Below, one piece after another: positions 1-11,594 of a DNA stretch of 64,000 nucleotides. The DNA lies in the NCBI GenBank assembly GCA_013397455.1, contig VYZB01000224.1:213948-277947 (forward strand), read 5' to 3'. Source of the stretch: Crotophaga sulcirostris (taxonomy: Eukaryota; Chordata; Aves; Cuculiformes; Crotophagidae). A model generated the notes under the pieces. The model did no database searches and was not told where the DNA came from. It was given only the letters and a program-made list of their open reading frames with translations. Numbering within the stretch: the stretch's first letter is position 1; the number at the start of each line of letters is the position of its first letter. The translations under genes were made by a program, and so were the position numbers.

Positions 1-2409
1 TCAGTTTCCAAATAGTGCTTTGGATACACATTCTCTTTACATATACATCCTTTGTCACTTTAATGTATGCATAAGTATCCCAACCTGTGTTGGAATAAAT
101 TTAAGATTCCAGTTTTAAGAATTAGATTCAGGTAAAGCCTGGATTAACTGTTATCCAGGCTTTATCTTGTACTGCTGTGTATAAATGAATATGTGAAATG
201 AAATTGAACGTCCTTATCTCGTTATATGGATCCTAATTCACATTTCAGACTCATGTTGACACCAGTAAAAGTTTTATGCACAGATCAAATATAATGTTAG
301 CTACTTAATTCAAGGCTTTCATGTTTTCCAGTTAGAACTCCTGTACCAGTGTTGTTGAATAGATTTCTATTTCACAATGAAGAGGAAATTGTATTGATAC
401 GTATGCATGCGACTACACAATTAAAGCATTGGAATTGCTTTAATTTTCTTTCTCCTACTGGTAACACGTATTTTAATGAAATTGAACGTGATAAATCTGA
501 GCACTTCTCTTTGCCCTTGAGTACAGTATCATAATGAAACCCAGTATTGATACTTCCAAGCCTTTTTAGAAAATGACCACTGAGCGGGCAGGCAGTGGCT
601 CACGGTGACCCGAATCCTGCATGAACTATGGGACCTCGGGTCAGAGTCAGGGCACTCACTTCACATATGAGTCAGCTTACAAAATCCTTGATTTAAAAAT
701 AACTTTAAATGTATATGAAAGAATAAGTTACTGCTCAGTTTAGACAGATAAGCTCATTTTTCAAATAGACAATCAGTTATCCAGTATGCAAAGATTCAGT
801 CTAGAAAGACTTTCAAAAGCAGTTGCACCTGCACTTTTTGGATTATAAGCAAAAAGAACTGATCTGTGAAGCATATTCTGTACCTTTAAATCTATTTTTT
901 ATATATATGTACACAACATCTTTTACCAGCTAACAGACATACTTACCAATATTCAGGCTAGATGGCATTGTGCTTTGGATTCCACTGCCCTGTGCCATAC
1001 TTTCTTTAAAGGGACTTAATTACATACCAACATTATTATTACAATCACATGCTGCTTCTTTCACAGTCTCCAAAAGGCAGAGTGCATTATGTTGAAAAAC
1101 TAGACAGAAAAACGGTTTTCCTAACACTTTGTGCTATAAAGAATAATACAGTAAGCAAGATTTGTAAAGAGAAAAGCGCTTTCCATTTTCCTAAGCAATT
1201 CAAATATAGGTATTTAACATGCATTACATTCTTAGGAGGTGGGTTTATGCTCCACACTAATGAAACAAATAGTTTCTTGAAGTATTTTTCATACAGAACA
1301 TGAGAAGAAATCAGTCCCTCTGCAAATCTCTTGGATGATTTTGAAGGGTGTGATCAGTCATACAAGTATAAACCCCACTGTTCCAGTAGGGATATTCTGA
1401 AATTGCACTACTAAGGCCAAGACTAAAACGGAGGTTTGCTTGTGTTCTGTATGGAAAAAGAAATCACACTTATTTAATAAACTTGTATACCTTTCTGGGT
1501 GAGAAAATGCAACTTACCGTACTGAATGTTATGCGTACTTTTATAATATTAAGCAGAAGGGAAAAAAAACACTAAACAGAAGGGAAAAACAAGAGCTTAG
1601 GAAAATAAGGTAGAAAGCACCCACCTTCCACATAGTTGTCTTCTGTAAGCACATAACAGGGAAGGAGAGAAAAGGAAAACATTCATTAAGCAGCATGCAG
1701 ACTGGAACTTGCCATTGCATGTCTTCATCATGCAAGGCATCAAACACAACATGCAAGTGCTCCATTGCTACAATCCAGAGGGAAAAACAAAAGCACCAGG
1801 GAAGCAGTGTTGCCTCTATTTAACAGAATTTATGTGATATGACATAAAACAATACTGTTTCCAGAGTGCAACAATTGTACAGGATTTACTGCATCTCTTT
1901 GTAAATTCAATTCTTATCAGTCATTCATCAGAGCATGTTCTTTTAAGACTTTTATCACTACATACTTTAAAGCTGTCATTTCTGATAGGGATTCTAAGTT
2001 CATTTGCTTCTACCTTCCCATTCTGAATTTTCCTTAATGACCTTTATGAAGGAGATGATTTTAAACAGATCAAACAAGTTAATGTAAGTTTTAGAATATG
2101 CTGTGATGTTTTTCCACTGGCAGCTTGGCCGATCCTGCCCTCATTACTGAGGCACTCACTCCAGTCACTGGGTCAGATCTCCAAATCCAGTGGGGAAAAA
2201 GTTGCTTAAACAAGGTGGGATAACTCAGAATTGTCGGATCACGTCTCACAGCATTTGTCAGCATCCAAAACTTGCATATTTCCAAAAAAAATTCAAACAA
2301 TTCTTTGCCTTGCACAGCTAGCAAAGGCCACAGCAACCTGAGGCATGGGTTCTGCCCCTGGATTAGATCAAAGGGCATTTGCCCACATAAAGGCTGCTAT
2401 CAACAAGCA
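1..2409. other. unique A+T-rich noncoding sequence
   Basis: No repeat, gene or RNA is recognised. The short open frames here (about 60-95 codons) have no domain, repeated motif or splice context that I can recognise, so I treat them as chance. The only local structure seen is a perfect 8-base inverted repeat, TGACCCGA at 606-613 and TCGGGTCA at 636-643, in a small CpG-containing patch at about 577-650. Confidence 0.6.
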
Positions 2410-2490
2410 ATAGAATCATAAAATGGTTTGGGTTGGAAGGAACCTTAAAGATCATCCTGTTCCACCCCTTCTATGACACCTTCCATGTGA
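2410..2490 (-). mobile_element. CR1 LINE 3'-end relic
   Basis: Begins with the reverse complement of the CR1 tail (TAGAATCATAAAATGGTTTG) followed by the GGTTGGAAGGAACCTTAAAGATCATCC block that ends every avian CR1. The match decays after the TCCACCCC block; weak similarity may continue to about 2525. It is heavily 5' truncated and has no coding capacity. Confidence 0.85.
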
Positions 2491-2525
2491 GCAATAATTT
2501 GGCCTTTTATCCCCAGCCCAACATC

Positions 2526-4590
2526 AATACGGGGCACAGGAAGGAAGGTTCCCCCAAAGGCTACATAACAGGAGAGGACTAGGAATCAAGTCTCATCTGA
2601 TGAAGTAGAGACAATCTAAAGCTGAGAAACAGGCTCAGTGTCCTAGTACTCGTGCCAGTCTCTGTGTCCCTCAGCTCCTCCCCTGGGTAGGTGATTTTGA
2701 GGGACTTTGTCTCTTTTGCCCATTATGATTTTGATGGAGGAGAGGACAGGTGAGAGTACAAAGATACCTCAGGGGAGAGAGAAAATGGGAGAGGTAAAAT
2801 AACGAAGGAAAAACAACACAGAAGTCAAGGAGATGGACTGTGCGAAACCAACAAAGAAACAGGGGAGGGTGACAACACGGCAGCCTGGCTGCTGGGAAGC
2901 TCCCTTCCTCCAGCTTGTGCCGTCTCCACCAAGAGTCACCGGGGAGCAAAGCACTCGGACACAACTGCAAATTGAAGCCCAGTTCTGTCGTTACAGGTCA
3001 TTGTTCTTGGAGCCTTCCCACAGGGAAATACTTTTTCATGTGACCATTAAGAAATGCCATCTAAACTGATTTGGATACATTGTAAACCAGGGGTCAATAA
3101 AACCTGTTACACAGAACTGGGCTCAATGATATCTCCTAAGCAAATTCCTACCAAAATGTGTCAGGGAAAAGCCTTTATAAGTCAATGCCACAAAACACTG
3201 CAAAATCTCATCATAACTAGACAGTATTCCAAGAAATAATTTTGTTTACCACTTTAAAACAGCTATAAACGATGATTACTAAGGGTTCAAGTCTCTCCGT
3301 TTTCAGTTGTAATTATGATAGGACAGAGCAGAGAAAATTATTTGGTTTAAGATATTACACATCACCTTTTCCATGCACACACATGAAATTTAGACTTCTA
3401 AAATCTCACTGCCTGAAATGTTGGCTTGCTATGAGAGTGCAAAGGGTTCATACTGTTACATGCATTTAGGAAAGGAAGAGCCTGAAAAGACAAAAACAGA
3501 GATGAAAAGCAGTATGCCAGCTGTGAGTAAATACCTGAAGAGCAGCAAATCAAATAAAGTTCACTGAGAAAATGAAAAACAGCCAATTTCACAAGATAAA
3601 GATATTATGTTCTATACGCAGCGTAAATTACAGTGATTTGGGGGCTATTAGAAACAGCTACTTCTAGCTAAACTCTTCTGGAAGAGCCTTTAACTGCATA
3701 GAGTAATTTCCCTTCTTTAAGTACAAAACCCTCCAAAGTTAATGAAAAATAAATGAGTTATTTCAATTGCAGTAGAACTTCAGGGTCCTTCATCTACTCC
3801 TGGTCACTGCAGGGCTGGTACATTGCAATACCGATACCGTGACAATGTCCTTTTTGGTGGCCGCATTTACCTTAATGTAGCTACTTAAACCCAACATGTG
3901 AACGTGCTAAAAGGTCAGTTCTGCTTCTCATGAGGCCAGAGTCAAAGGGAGGGTGCTGAAAATGACATCCCAGGCAGCATCAGAGACTTAAACCCATCTG
4001 GTTACAGAGTTAAGCATATTTTGGGTTCAATCATGGGCCCTATCGGCAGTGACGGGTACGTCCTTTTCGATGACTCTGTCACCAGCAAGATTTTCGCTGC
4101 CTGATTCTGACTATTGAGTCTGATTGATTAAACTTTTAAGTGACAGTAAATTAAATTGTCAAAACATTTTTAATTAAATAGAATTGAAAGTTCTGAATTC
4201 CTGCTCTGTGAATAGAACAGCGTATGCAGCCAAATCTCTATACACCAGAAAATAGCAACAAAAATTCCTTCCCCCATATGGTTTTTAGGGTAGGTTCAAC
4301 CATTTTAAACAGTTCTGCAAACTAAGAAAAAAATCAGTTTTACTTCTTTATGGTGCTTCACAAGGTTTTTACTTCAGATTAGCACTGAGCACTATTATTT
4401 GTATAAGGGGTTTTTTTTTTGTGATGGTCGACACATTTCCACCTCTCTACCACTTTGCTTGACTTTCCTGATTCCTGTTTTCTTGGCATGGCTGCCTGTT
4501 CTAAGCAGAGATTAAAAAAACCAGAGAACCTAAATTATAATTTTGCTTTTTATTCCCTTTGCTTGCATCAGGAGAAACTCTATTTATGTT
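2526..4590. other. unique noncoding sequence
   Basis: No element recognised. 2640-2970 is a little richer in G+C and purines, but its overlapping frames in several registers have no recognisable content. 3800-4220 contains scattered CpGs in an otherwise A+T-rich context and TAAT-type motifs near 4125-4185. That pattern fits a conserved noncoding element but is not proof of one. Confidence 0.4.
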
Positions 4591-4652
4591 GTTACAGTTA
4601 CACTGGTGTAAAATTTATGTAGCTGGAGGAGAATAGAGCCCTATTACTCCTT
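4591..4652. repeat. remnant of ancient palindromic amniote repeat
   Basis: Contains GTTACACTGGTGTAAAA followed by a GAGGAGAATAGAGCCC-like end. From memory this resembles the arm of an old palindromic, MITE-like repeat common in birds, turtles and crocodilians (GTTACACCGGTGTAA ... GAGCAGAAT ... GGCCC). It is degenerate and I cannot assign a family name. A second, inverted copy lies at 5149. Confidence 0.5.
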
Positions 4653-5148
4653 TCTGTCATTGCTGGCGATTTAGCCTCCCAGAGTCTGAATTTACACACA
4701 TTTACATCCACCCACCCTGGAGGACCTTATGGTTGATGGAGTAGCTCTGTTGGCATCAGTGGAACCAGAGGCTTTTCAGACCCAAAGTGCCATCTCCTCG
4801 CTGCTGTTACGGCCCGTGACCTCTTCTGCGCCCGCTGATCGTACCAAGAATTTCCACCAATGCACAACCCAAGGACAAGACAAGGGGCTAAACGGGATTG
4901 GCAATGCAACAGTGGGGGAACAGGACAGCCTTACAGCCATCACTGGCAACCACGACTTTCTCATCAGCACTGTGACTTCTAGTGGGTGTGAAAAGTCCTC
5001 TGTTTTCACCTTGCTCCGAGTTACTCACTTGAAGAACTGGACAGGTCTTCACCCACTGCAAACACTTATTTCCTAAGCTTTGTCCCACCCCATCACCAAT
5101 GATACGAAATTGCCCTGCTAATTTCTGTCTTTACAACCTAATTCCTTC
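4653..5148. other. unclassified spacer between two ancient repeat remnants
   Basis: Mid-G+C sequence with an open frame of 115 codons on the plus strand (4729-5076) and overlapping open frames on the other strand. No domain, signal peptide or membrane segment is recognised, and openness on both strands is a composition effect. It may be the interior of an old repeat, because similar palindromic arms flank it on both sides. Confidence 0.3.
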
Positions 5149-5290
5149 GGTCAAATTCTGCTCTCAGTGATACTGGTGTAATCTGTTGGCTGCACACATT
5201 GAGCCAAATATTCAGCTGATTTAAATCTGGCGTGACGCGGTTGAAAGCAGTAGAACTGCACCGCTTACACAGCCTGTGAATCGGGCTTAT
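5149..5290. repeat. ancient palindromic amniote repeat, longer copy
   Basis: Starts TCAAATTCTGCTCTCAGTGA with TACTGGTGTAATCT, then GAGCCAAATATTCAGCTGATTT, a decayed centre (TTGAAAGCAGTAG where related copies read TTGAAGTCAATGG, from memory) and an inverse arm ending CCTGTGAATCGGGCT. The arms are imperfect inverted complements, so the unit is palindromic as in a MITE. Its CpG-rich centre (GGCGTGACGCGG) is unusual for an old repeat. Family assignment needs a repeat library search. Confidence 0.5.
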
Positions 5291-5936
5291 TATCTCCACA
5301 TGATTTGTCCCAGGCTGTCCCTACTGAGCTGAGAGCAGAATATGCTCCATATTTTTTGCAGCAAAAGCCCAACCAATACTAATCATTTTAGTGTAACACT
5401 ATGATTCAGTGATATATACTTCTTTTTTTACAAGGAATTTTTAATAATTTCAAGTCATTTTAATATTTGCTGATGCTTCATGGAAACTTCCATGTTATTA
5501 AAAAATAAGTGACTGTTTATATGCATTGTGGTTATTTCGGCTAGCACATTTTTCCTTCTGCTATAATATATACATCTTAGCGACACACAGAGCACATTAT
5601 TTGTCCTGACAATTATATAAGAACTGTATTTTCATGACAGATGAAACAGTTAGAATTTTGACATTACAGAAATAGCATTCTAGCAATAACATATTAGAAG
5701 TGGCACTTGTATAGGTTTTTTTTTTCCTCATCAAAATTATAGTTCAAAATCACATCTGGCAACAATGAAGGGTATAATAAACCACAGATATAATTTATGA
5801 AATTACATAAGATATTCAGTAATATGAGTCGTGGGGAAGTAACCTGAAATAAAGCTTAGTTTTATGCAGGTGTCTTGCAATAAAAATGGCTAGAAATTTA
5901 AGATATAATCTTTTAAATTTGTTTTCCCAAAGAATA
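5291..5936. other. unique A+T-rich sequence
   Basis: Nothing recognised. There are short T and A runs (for example 5719-5727) and no open frame of note. Confidence 0.6.
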
Positions 5937-6098
5937 ATCATAGAATCATAGAACGGTTTGTGCTGGAAAAGACCTTAAAGATCATCCAATTCCAACTCCC
6001 CTGCCATGGGCAGAGACACCTCCCACTGGATCAGGGTGCGCAAAGTCTCATTCAACCTGGCCTTGAACACCTCCAATGGTGGAGCATTCACACCTTGC
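5937..6098 (-). mobile_element. CR1 LINE 3' fragment (left arm of inverted pair)
   Basis: ATCATAGAATCATAGAACGG tail, then the CR1 3' UTR and ORF2 C-terminal blocks CTGCCATGGGCAGAGACACC and CCTTGAACACCTCCA, all in reverse complement. It is 5' truncated. It faces a plus-strand CR1 at 6301 with 3' tails outward, so transcription through both would give a long imperfect hairpin. Confidence 0.95.
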
Positions 6099-6300
6099 AG
6101 TGACAGAAAATAGCCATCGCTTCCATAGGGCTGCAGAGGCTGCTTCAAAGGTGGGTGCTTCTGCTTGGAGATATTTAATGATGTTCTTTCTCATGGATAG
6201 TCAGAAGACTCAGAGCTGGCCTGGTTCATGGGGAACTTCCATAGACAAACTAGCACTTAAGACGTCCCTAAACATCAAAGCATGAAAGAAAGCGGGTGAT

Positions 6301-6482
6301 GAGACATTGGCCCAGGTTGCTCAGAGCAGGGGTGGCTGTCCCATCCCTGGAGGTGTTCAAGGCCAGGTTGGATGGGGCTTGGAGCCCCCTGGTCCAGTGG
6401 GAGGTGTCCCTGCCCATGGCAGGGGGTGGGACTGGATGATCTTTAAGGTCCCTTCCAACTCAACCCATTCTATGATTCTATG
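6301..6482 (+). mobile_element. CR1 LINE 3' fragment (right arm of inverted pair)
   Basis: Plus-strand CR1: GGCCCAGGTTGCTCAGAGCA, TGGAGGTGTTCAAGGCCAGG (the Leu-Glu-Val-Phe-Lys-Ala-Arg of the ORF2 C terminus), CCCATGGCAGGGGGTGGGAC and the tail ATTCTATGATTCTATGAC. It is 5' truncated, and over about 145 bases it is complementary to the copy at 5937-6098. Confidence 0.95.
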
Positions 6483-7653
6483 ACACCATCATTTAAGTTG
6501 AACTCCTGTAGATGAGCTCCTAGTGTGAAGCAGCAACTAAGGGGGGTTGTGCAAGTCTTGAAAGCACAGGCAAAGAAATAACAAACAGAAATAGAGAATG
6601 GCATTACTGTTCATGGCATAACTAAAACCATTATTGTGTTTAGTTCCAGTGCTCATGCATTTAAAAGGAAGTGGAAAAATGAAAGTGGTTTTAGAAGAAA
6701 ACTTTCCCCACAGTCATTCATGGCATTAAAAACCTAAGAAAAGTCAGCAACCATGTCTTTCAATGAAAGCCCTAAGATGTTCAATCTTTGAATATATCAA
6801 AGGTAGGATTAAGAAGTGGCTTGAACCCAGGCCCTAACTATCAAGCTTGGGAGAAAGATTCTTGATACCTGGAAGTCCTTTCAACCAGATGAATGCTGGG
6901 ATCAAGAGTCAGAAAAGTCTGAACTGAAAATAAGGTGAAAATTTTCAGTAAAGATAAAATAGGCATTGGGAACGTTGGGAAATTCTTCCCTGAAGGCTTA
7001 GGACAGAGCCTTTGTCTAGCAGAAACTGTTTATCACTCATTGCTTTTGGGCTGTGTTGAGGGCATCACTGGAAGAAATCCTGCCTTTTGCCATTTAGGAG
7101 GTCAAGTTAATATTTTCACAGCTGTACGTTCTGGCCATAACTTGTACAAATCTATGAATCTTCTCTAGTTAAGTGAGAGCAGAAACCAAGCATAGGCAGC
7201 AGCAAACACTGTGACACCCTGTTAAACACAACGCTGCTGAAATAAATTGTTTTCTCAGAACCAATCTCTGCATCATTTGCACAAGGAGCTCACTGAGAAC
7301 TGTTTCCCATGAAGAATTCAAACGTAATGGGGGTAAAAAATCACTCAGGCAAATCATTACGATTGTTCCCAATGGGAAAATACTCCCACCCCCAGTTATT
7401 TCTACACCCTATAATATACTCTAACACCATCTCCAGTTGCCTGCAGATGACAAACCGAATCAGAATCAAGCTGTAATTAAATCAATATTCTGAGACAACA
7501 ATTTTTTGTGCTGTTTGATTCCTATGCAGCTTTATCACTTTTCTATCATCACGAGTGTATCAAACATAGAATCATTCGTTGCTTTAATTTAATGTGATTA
7601 ATCTAAGCTTATTTTATTGTTACACATATGTAGATATCAGATATCTGAATAGT
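6483..7653. other. unique noncoding sequence
   Basis: No repeat, gene or RNA recognised. Confidence 0.6.
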
Positions 7654-7733
7654 TATAGAATCATAGAATGGTTTGGGTTGGAAGGGACCTTATAGCCCAT
7701 CCAGTTCCAACCTCCCTGCCACGGGTAGGGGCA
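7654..7733 (-). mobile_element. CR1 LINE 3'-tail fragment
   Basis: ATAGAATCATAGAATGGTTT followed by GGGTTGGAAGGGACCTTATAGCC and the TTCCAACCTCCCTGCCACGG block, on the minus strand. Only about 80 bases of the 3' end survive, with no coding sequence. Confidence 0.9.
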
Positions 7734-8512
7734 GGAGTTGTGTTTTTTTGGAGCCACGGTAGTTAAGGAATAAGCACACCTTTGATACTCACATCTCATT
7801 TTTCTACACTGCTTCCCAGAACTGACATTTTTGGAAAGTTACTTGTCCTCTTCTTTTAGTAATTTTTACCATACTTCTAAATAAACTTTGCCTGACCCAG
7901 GGGAGAGATCGTGATGTAGATATAAAAATGTCTGCTTTTTAATTATATTCCAATCCCAAGAAATTTGACTTTGGCCTTATTTTGCCACCTCATTAAAGTT
8001 AATTCTTCTCTGAAACGGGTCTGGTTAGTCTCAGATGTGCTAAACTTCAGACCTGCTTGTGATGTGCCAACACTTTAAAGAAATTTGCATCAGTCACTGG
8101 GACAAGTGTTCTTGCATCTGAGTCGTGGTTGCAGGAACCACAGCCAGGAATCAACGGTAGAATCAAAGGTTTTTTGAATAATTGAATTTAGTAATATTAA
8201 TAACAGAGAAAATGAAAGGAGCAATGGCATTAGCGTAAGGGAAGGCAAGTAGAAGAACCATGCTCCCTCCCCAGTGCTTTAATTTCCATAAAGGCAGAAA
8301 ATGAAACAGAAATGTAAATCTCTGTATTTCACTCAGTAACCAGATATTCTTTAAGATCTGCTGCTCTTTTCCTATTTACATCCAGGACCATTTCTCTTAG
8401 GATTGGAAATACGCAATTTCCATTGATAATCCCTAGGATTTGTGCTCTTTACTTCGATTTGTGCTTTTAGACATTTTTCTTGTAATCACTAGAGGCCTTA
8501 TTGCCCATCACT
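7734..8512. other. unique noncoding sequence
   Basis: No repeat, gene or RNA recognised. Confidence 0.6.
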
Positions 8513-8860
8513 GAGAATCACAGAGTGCCAAGTTGGATGGGACCTCAAGGATCATCTCGTCCAACCTTTTAGGTGATGTATAGTTTAAGTGAGATTGCCC
8601 AGCACCCTGTTAATCTGAGCCTTAAAAGTCTGCAGTGTAGAAAAATCCACTACTTCCCTAGGGAGATTATTACAATGTTTCACTATTCTCAGGGTTAAAT
8701 ATTTTCTCTGGAATCCAAGAGAGAATGGATTGCCTAACTACAATTAAGGGTTAACTGTATATGGTCCACTTTACATAGCCTGTACATGTTACCGTAACTC
8801 CTCTTTTCTTCCCAGCTCTATTAGTATTCCTTTGGATTTTCTCCAGTTTAGTCCTGCTGG
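8513..8860 (-). mobile_element. old, diverged CR1 LINE fragment
   Basis: Minus-strand CR1 architecture, but far from the young avian copies: GAATCACAGAGTGCCAAGTTGGATGGGACCTCAAGGATCATC at the 3' end, then CCACTACTTCCCTAGGGAGA, CAATGTTTCACTATTCTCAGGG and, further into ORF2, TCCTTTGGATTTTCTCCAGT. The order of blocks matches amniote-wide CR1 types rather than the recent subfamily. There is no open frame. Boundaries are uncertain by tens of bases. Confidence 0.75.
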
Positions 8861-9846
8861 GTACATGGCATGAAAATATATTTTCAGGATATTCCTATCA
8901 AAACCTTTCATAACTTATTAACTCTTCTGCCTGGCAGAGAGGAAGACAAGAACAGGTCATGCTCTATAACAGTGATGCAGGGCGACATCGGTATTTCTGT
9001 TTTCAGAATATCTGTATTGAAATCAGTTGGAAGAATTCATAAAATAACTTATTGCAACAAGGTCTTTAAGAAACAGTTGTGAAATGAGGAAAGATTTTTT
9101 GTTTTGGTGTATCTGAGAGTAGAAACCAGCCCAGTAAATCTGATTCCTTGTTTCGCTCTGTAGGCAATTATTTCTATGCAAGAGGCTGACAAATCAGGCC
9201 CCAGTTACTATCAGAAGAAATCAGATCCTTGCCCAATCATCCTTTCAGCAAAACCGTTCTGTTAGACCCATTAATAAAACAGGATTAGCTGAGCTGACAG
9301 TGAGTACAAATGCCATGCAGTGGTTGAACAGCAGAAGTGATTTTCCAGCTGCGTGGCAGCTTTACAGAGGTGGTGATCCCGTGCATAACACGAGCAGGAG
9401 ACTCAATGGAGGTGAGGTCACGCTTCTTCTCCATGAGAGGGGTATTGGTTTTAGACAATGCTTCCTAAAACTTTTCTACTGGCTTTATATTGTGCAGTGA
9501 ACAAGCAGCTATCAACAGTTTCACAATCTCTACTGTGTAATAGAATATTTCTCTCTGTAATACCTACTAAATAGTGATGACATGCGACTGAAAATTCTGA
9601 GGCATCCACTCAGGCCCTTTATTCCGTACCTGGATTTCTGCTCCCTCCCAGACTGGAATGACACTAAAATTAACAGGACTGCACGCAAAGTGAGCAGTAT
9701 TTCTGTATTCACATGCTGTTTTTACACAAAAGAGGAAGGTTTGTGTGCTAGCAGTGATGCTGTGACTTTAACACAGGCAGCTGAAGACACCTTGGTATGA
9801 AGAGTTCTTCAGAGTTAGCAGCTAAAAATGTAGATGTGTTGTACAC
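8861..9846. other. unique noncoding sequence
   Basis: Nothing recognised. Short frames at 8870-9082, 9300-9500 and 9582-9800 have no recognisable protein features. Confidence 0.55.
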
Positions 9847-10612
9847 AATCACAGAATCATGGAATGGTTTGGATTGCAAGGGACCTCAAAGCCCATTCAG
9901 TTCCACCATCTTACCATGGACAGGGACACCTCCCACTGGATCACAGTGCTCAAAGCCCCATCCAACCTTGCCTTGAACACCTCCAGGGATGGGGAATCCA
10001 TGACTTCTCTGGGCAACCTGGGCCAGGGCCTCACCACTCTCTTCCCAATGTTTAATCTATATTTTCCCCCTTCCAAATTAAAGCCATTCTCCCTCATCCT
10101 ATCACTCCTAGCCCTTGGAAAAACTACCCAGTTTTCCTGGAGCCCCTTTCAGTACTGGAAGGTCGCTATAAAGTGTCCCAGAAGCCTTCTCTTGTCCAGG
10201 CTGAGAAACCCCAACTCTCTCAGCCTGTCCTCATAGCAGAGGTGCTCCAGCCCTTGGATCATCTTTGTGCCATCATGTGGACCCATTCCAACAGTTCCAT
10301 ATCTTTCTTATGCTGGAGATTCCAGAACTGGACACAGGACTCCAGGTGGGGTCTCACCAGGCAGAGCAGAGGGGCAGAACCCCCTCCCTCCCTGCTGCCC
10401 ATGCTGCTCTGAATGCAGCCCAGGACAAGGTTGGCCTTCTGGGCTGCGAGGGAACACTGCTGTCTCCTGTTGAGCTTCTCATCAGTCAGCACCCCAAGTC
10501 CTTCTCTGCAGGGCTGCTCTCAATCACATCATCTCCATCCTGTACTGAAACTGTGGAGTGCCCCGACACAGGTGTAGGACCTTGCACTTGACCTCGTTGA
10601 ACCTCATGAGCA
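9847..10612 (-). mobile_element. CR1 LINE, 0.77 kb, 3' UTR plus ORF2 C-terminal region
   Basis: Minus-strand element reading from a CACAGAATCATGGAATGG tail through the complete CR1 3' blocks into reverse-transcriptase-proximal coding sequence. Blocks seen in order include CTCCAGGGATGGGGAATCCA, AGGCTGAGAAACCCCAACTC, TCAGCCTGTCCTCATAGCAG, ACTCCAGGTGGGGTCTCACC and CCTTGCACTTGACCTCGTTG. It stops abruptly after the AACCTCATGAG block, the usual random 5' truncation from incomplete target-primed reverse transcription. Remains of ORF2 are annotated separately. It is one of the longer CR1 copies in the window. Confidence 0.97.
9897..10492 (-). pseudogene. CR1 ORF2 C-terminal fragments, frameshifted
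   Basis: Two minus-strand open segments encode consecutive parts of CR1 ORF2 (the LINE endonuclease/reverse transcriptase polyprotein). 10259-10492 carries a [15 protein letters not shown] motif followed by [10 protein letters not shown], the region just after the RT core. 9897-10097 carries the ORF2 end, with LPREV and PSLEVFKARLDGAL. They lie in different frames, so at least one frameshift separates them. There is no RT catalytic motif because the copy is 5' truncated. It is non-functional. Confidence 0.85.
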
Positions 10613-11594
10613 GAGTAACAATATTCAAAACCATTTTGTTGCATGGTTCCTTGATAGCCACCCTAAAATTCTCTTGGCTACTGCCAAGTTTCATTTTGTG
10701 GATGTAAACTGAGCTGCACCTGCCTTCAGAAGCCTCCAGCGTGGTACAGAACAAACTTTCTGTTCGTTTCAGTGGGAAATCTCTCTGAAGTGAGCAGAGC
10801 TGTACTCTGGAAGTCAGCACACTGTAACCAAGTGCTTAATTTGACATCAAATTAAAGTTTAATCACAGCTATCTGTGACTGTGAGTGAACAAAACAGATA
10901 TCTTTGTATTTTTTTAAAGAACTTAATTTCCCCCTTTACTAGTCTACAATCTCTTCAATGCTAATGCTGAATGTTATTCTGATTAATTAGTAGTTATAGA
11001 TAATGACAATGAAACTAATTACAAGAAATTTTACAATTAAAAAAGTCAGTATTTCTTCACTTAAAATCTGGTCATCCTTAGCTAAAGGAAGAACTGATAT
11101 ATTTGTTATTTCTTCCATAGAAATGGAACAATGTCCTTTTTTGTAGCCACATGAATGAATGGGTGGAGCTCCCACGTGCACAGAGCACGCGCACACGTTG
11201 CAATCAGGAAACAGATGCTTTAGGACAGTTCTTGATTTTCATTACTCACTTTGACACAAATTGGTTAAGCAGTTATTTCCTTGGCATGAGAATACATATT
11301 GTAACTTTTATAAGGCTACTAAGTGATGTAAAAAACTTGCATGCATTAACTTAAAATAAATGAAAAAGGTGGTTCCTGACAAGGAGATGCTGAACCTGAC
11401 CTGATTTTCCAACCTCCCGATTTTATGTATATTACAGCAAGATTCATTATTTACTGTTCCTATCTCAGAACTGCACAATTGAAATCTCCAGTGGTCATAG
11501 ATATTTCAAGACAGTCACATTTTGGGGACATCTATAAAATGAACCCAAACCAAGTCAGATCTAGTTGTTCTCTTTCTAACAGTTTAAAGAATAA
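10613..11594. other. unique noncoding sequence
   Basis: No repeat, gene or RNA recognised between two CR1 elements. Confidence 0.55.

Noticed and set aside
4729..5076. 115-codon plus-strand open frame
   Set aside because: Open frames also exist on the opposite strand; no recognisable domain, and it lies between remnants of an old repeat.
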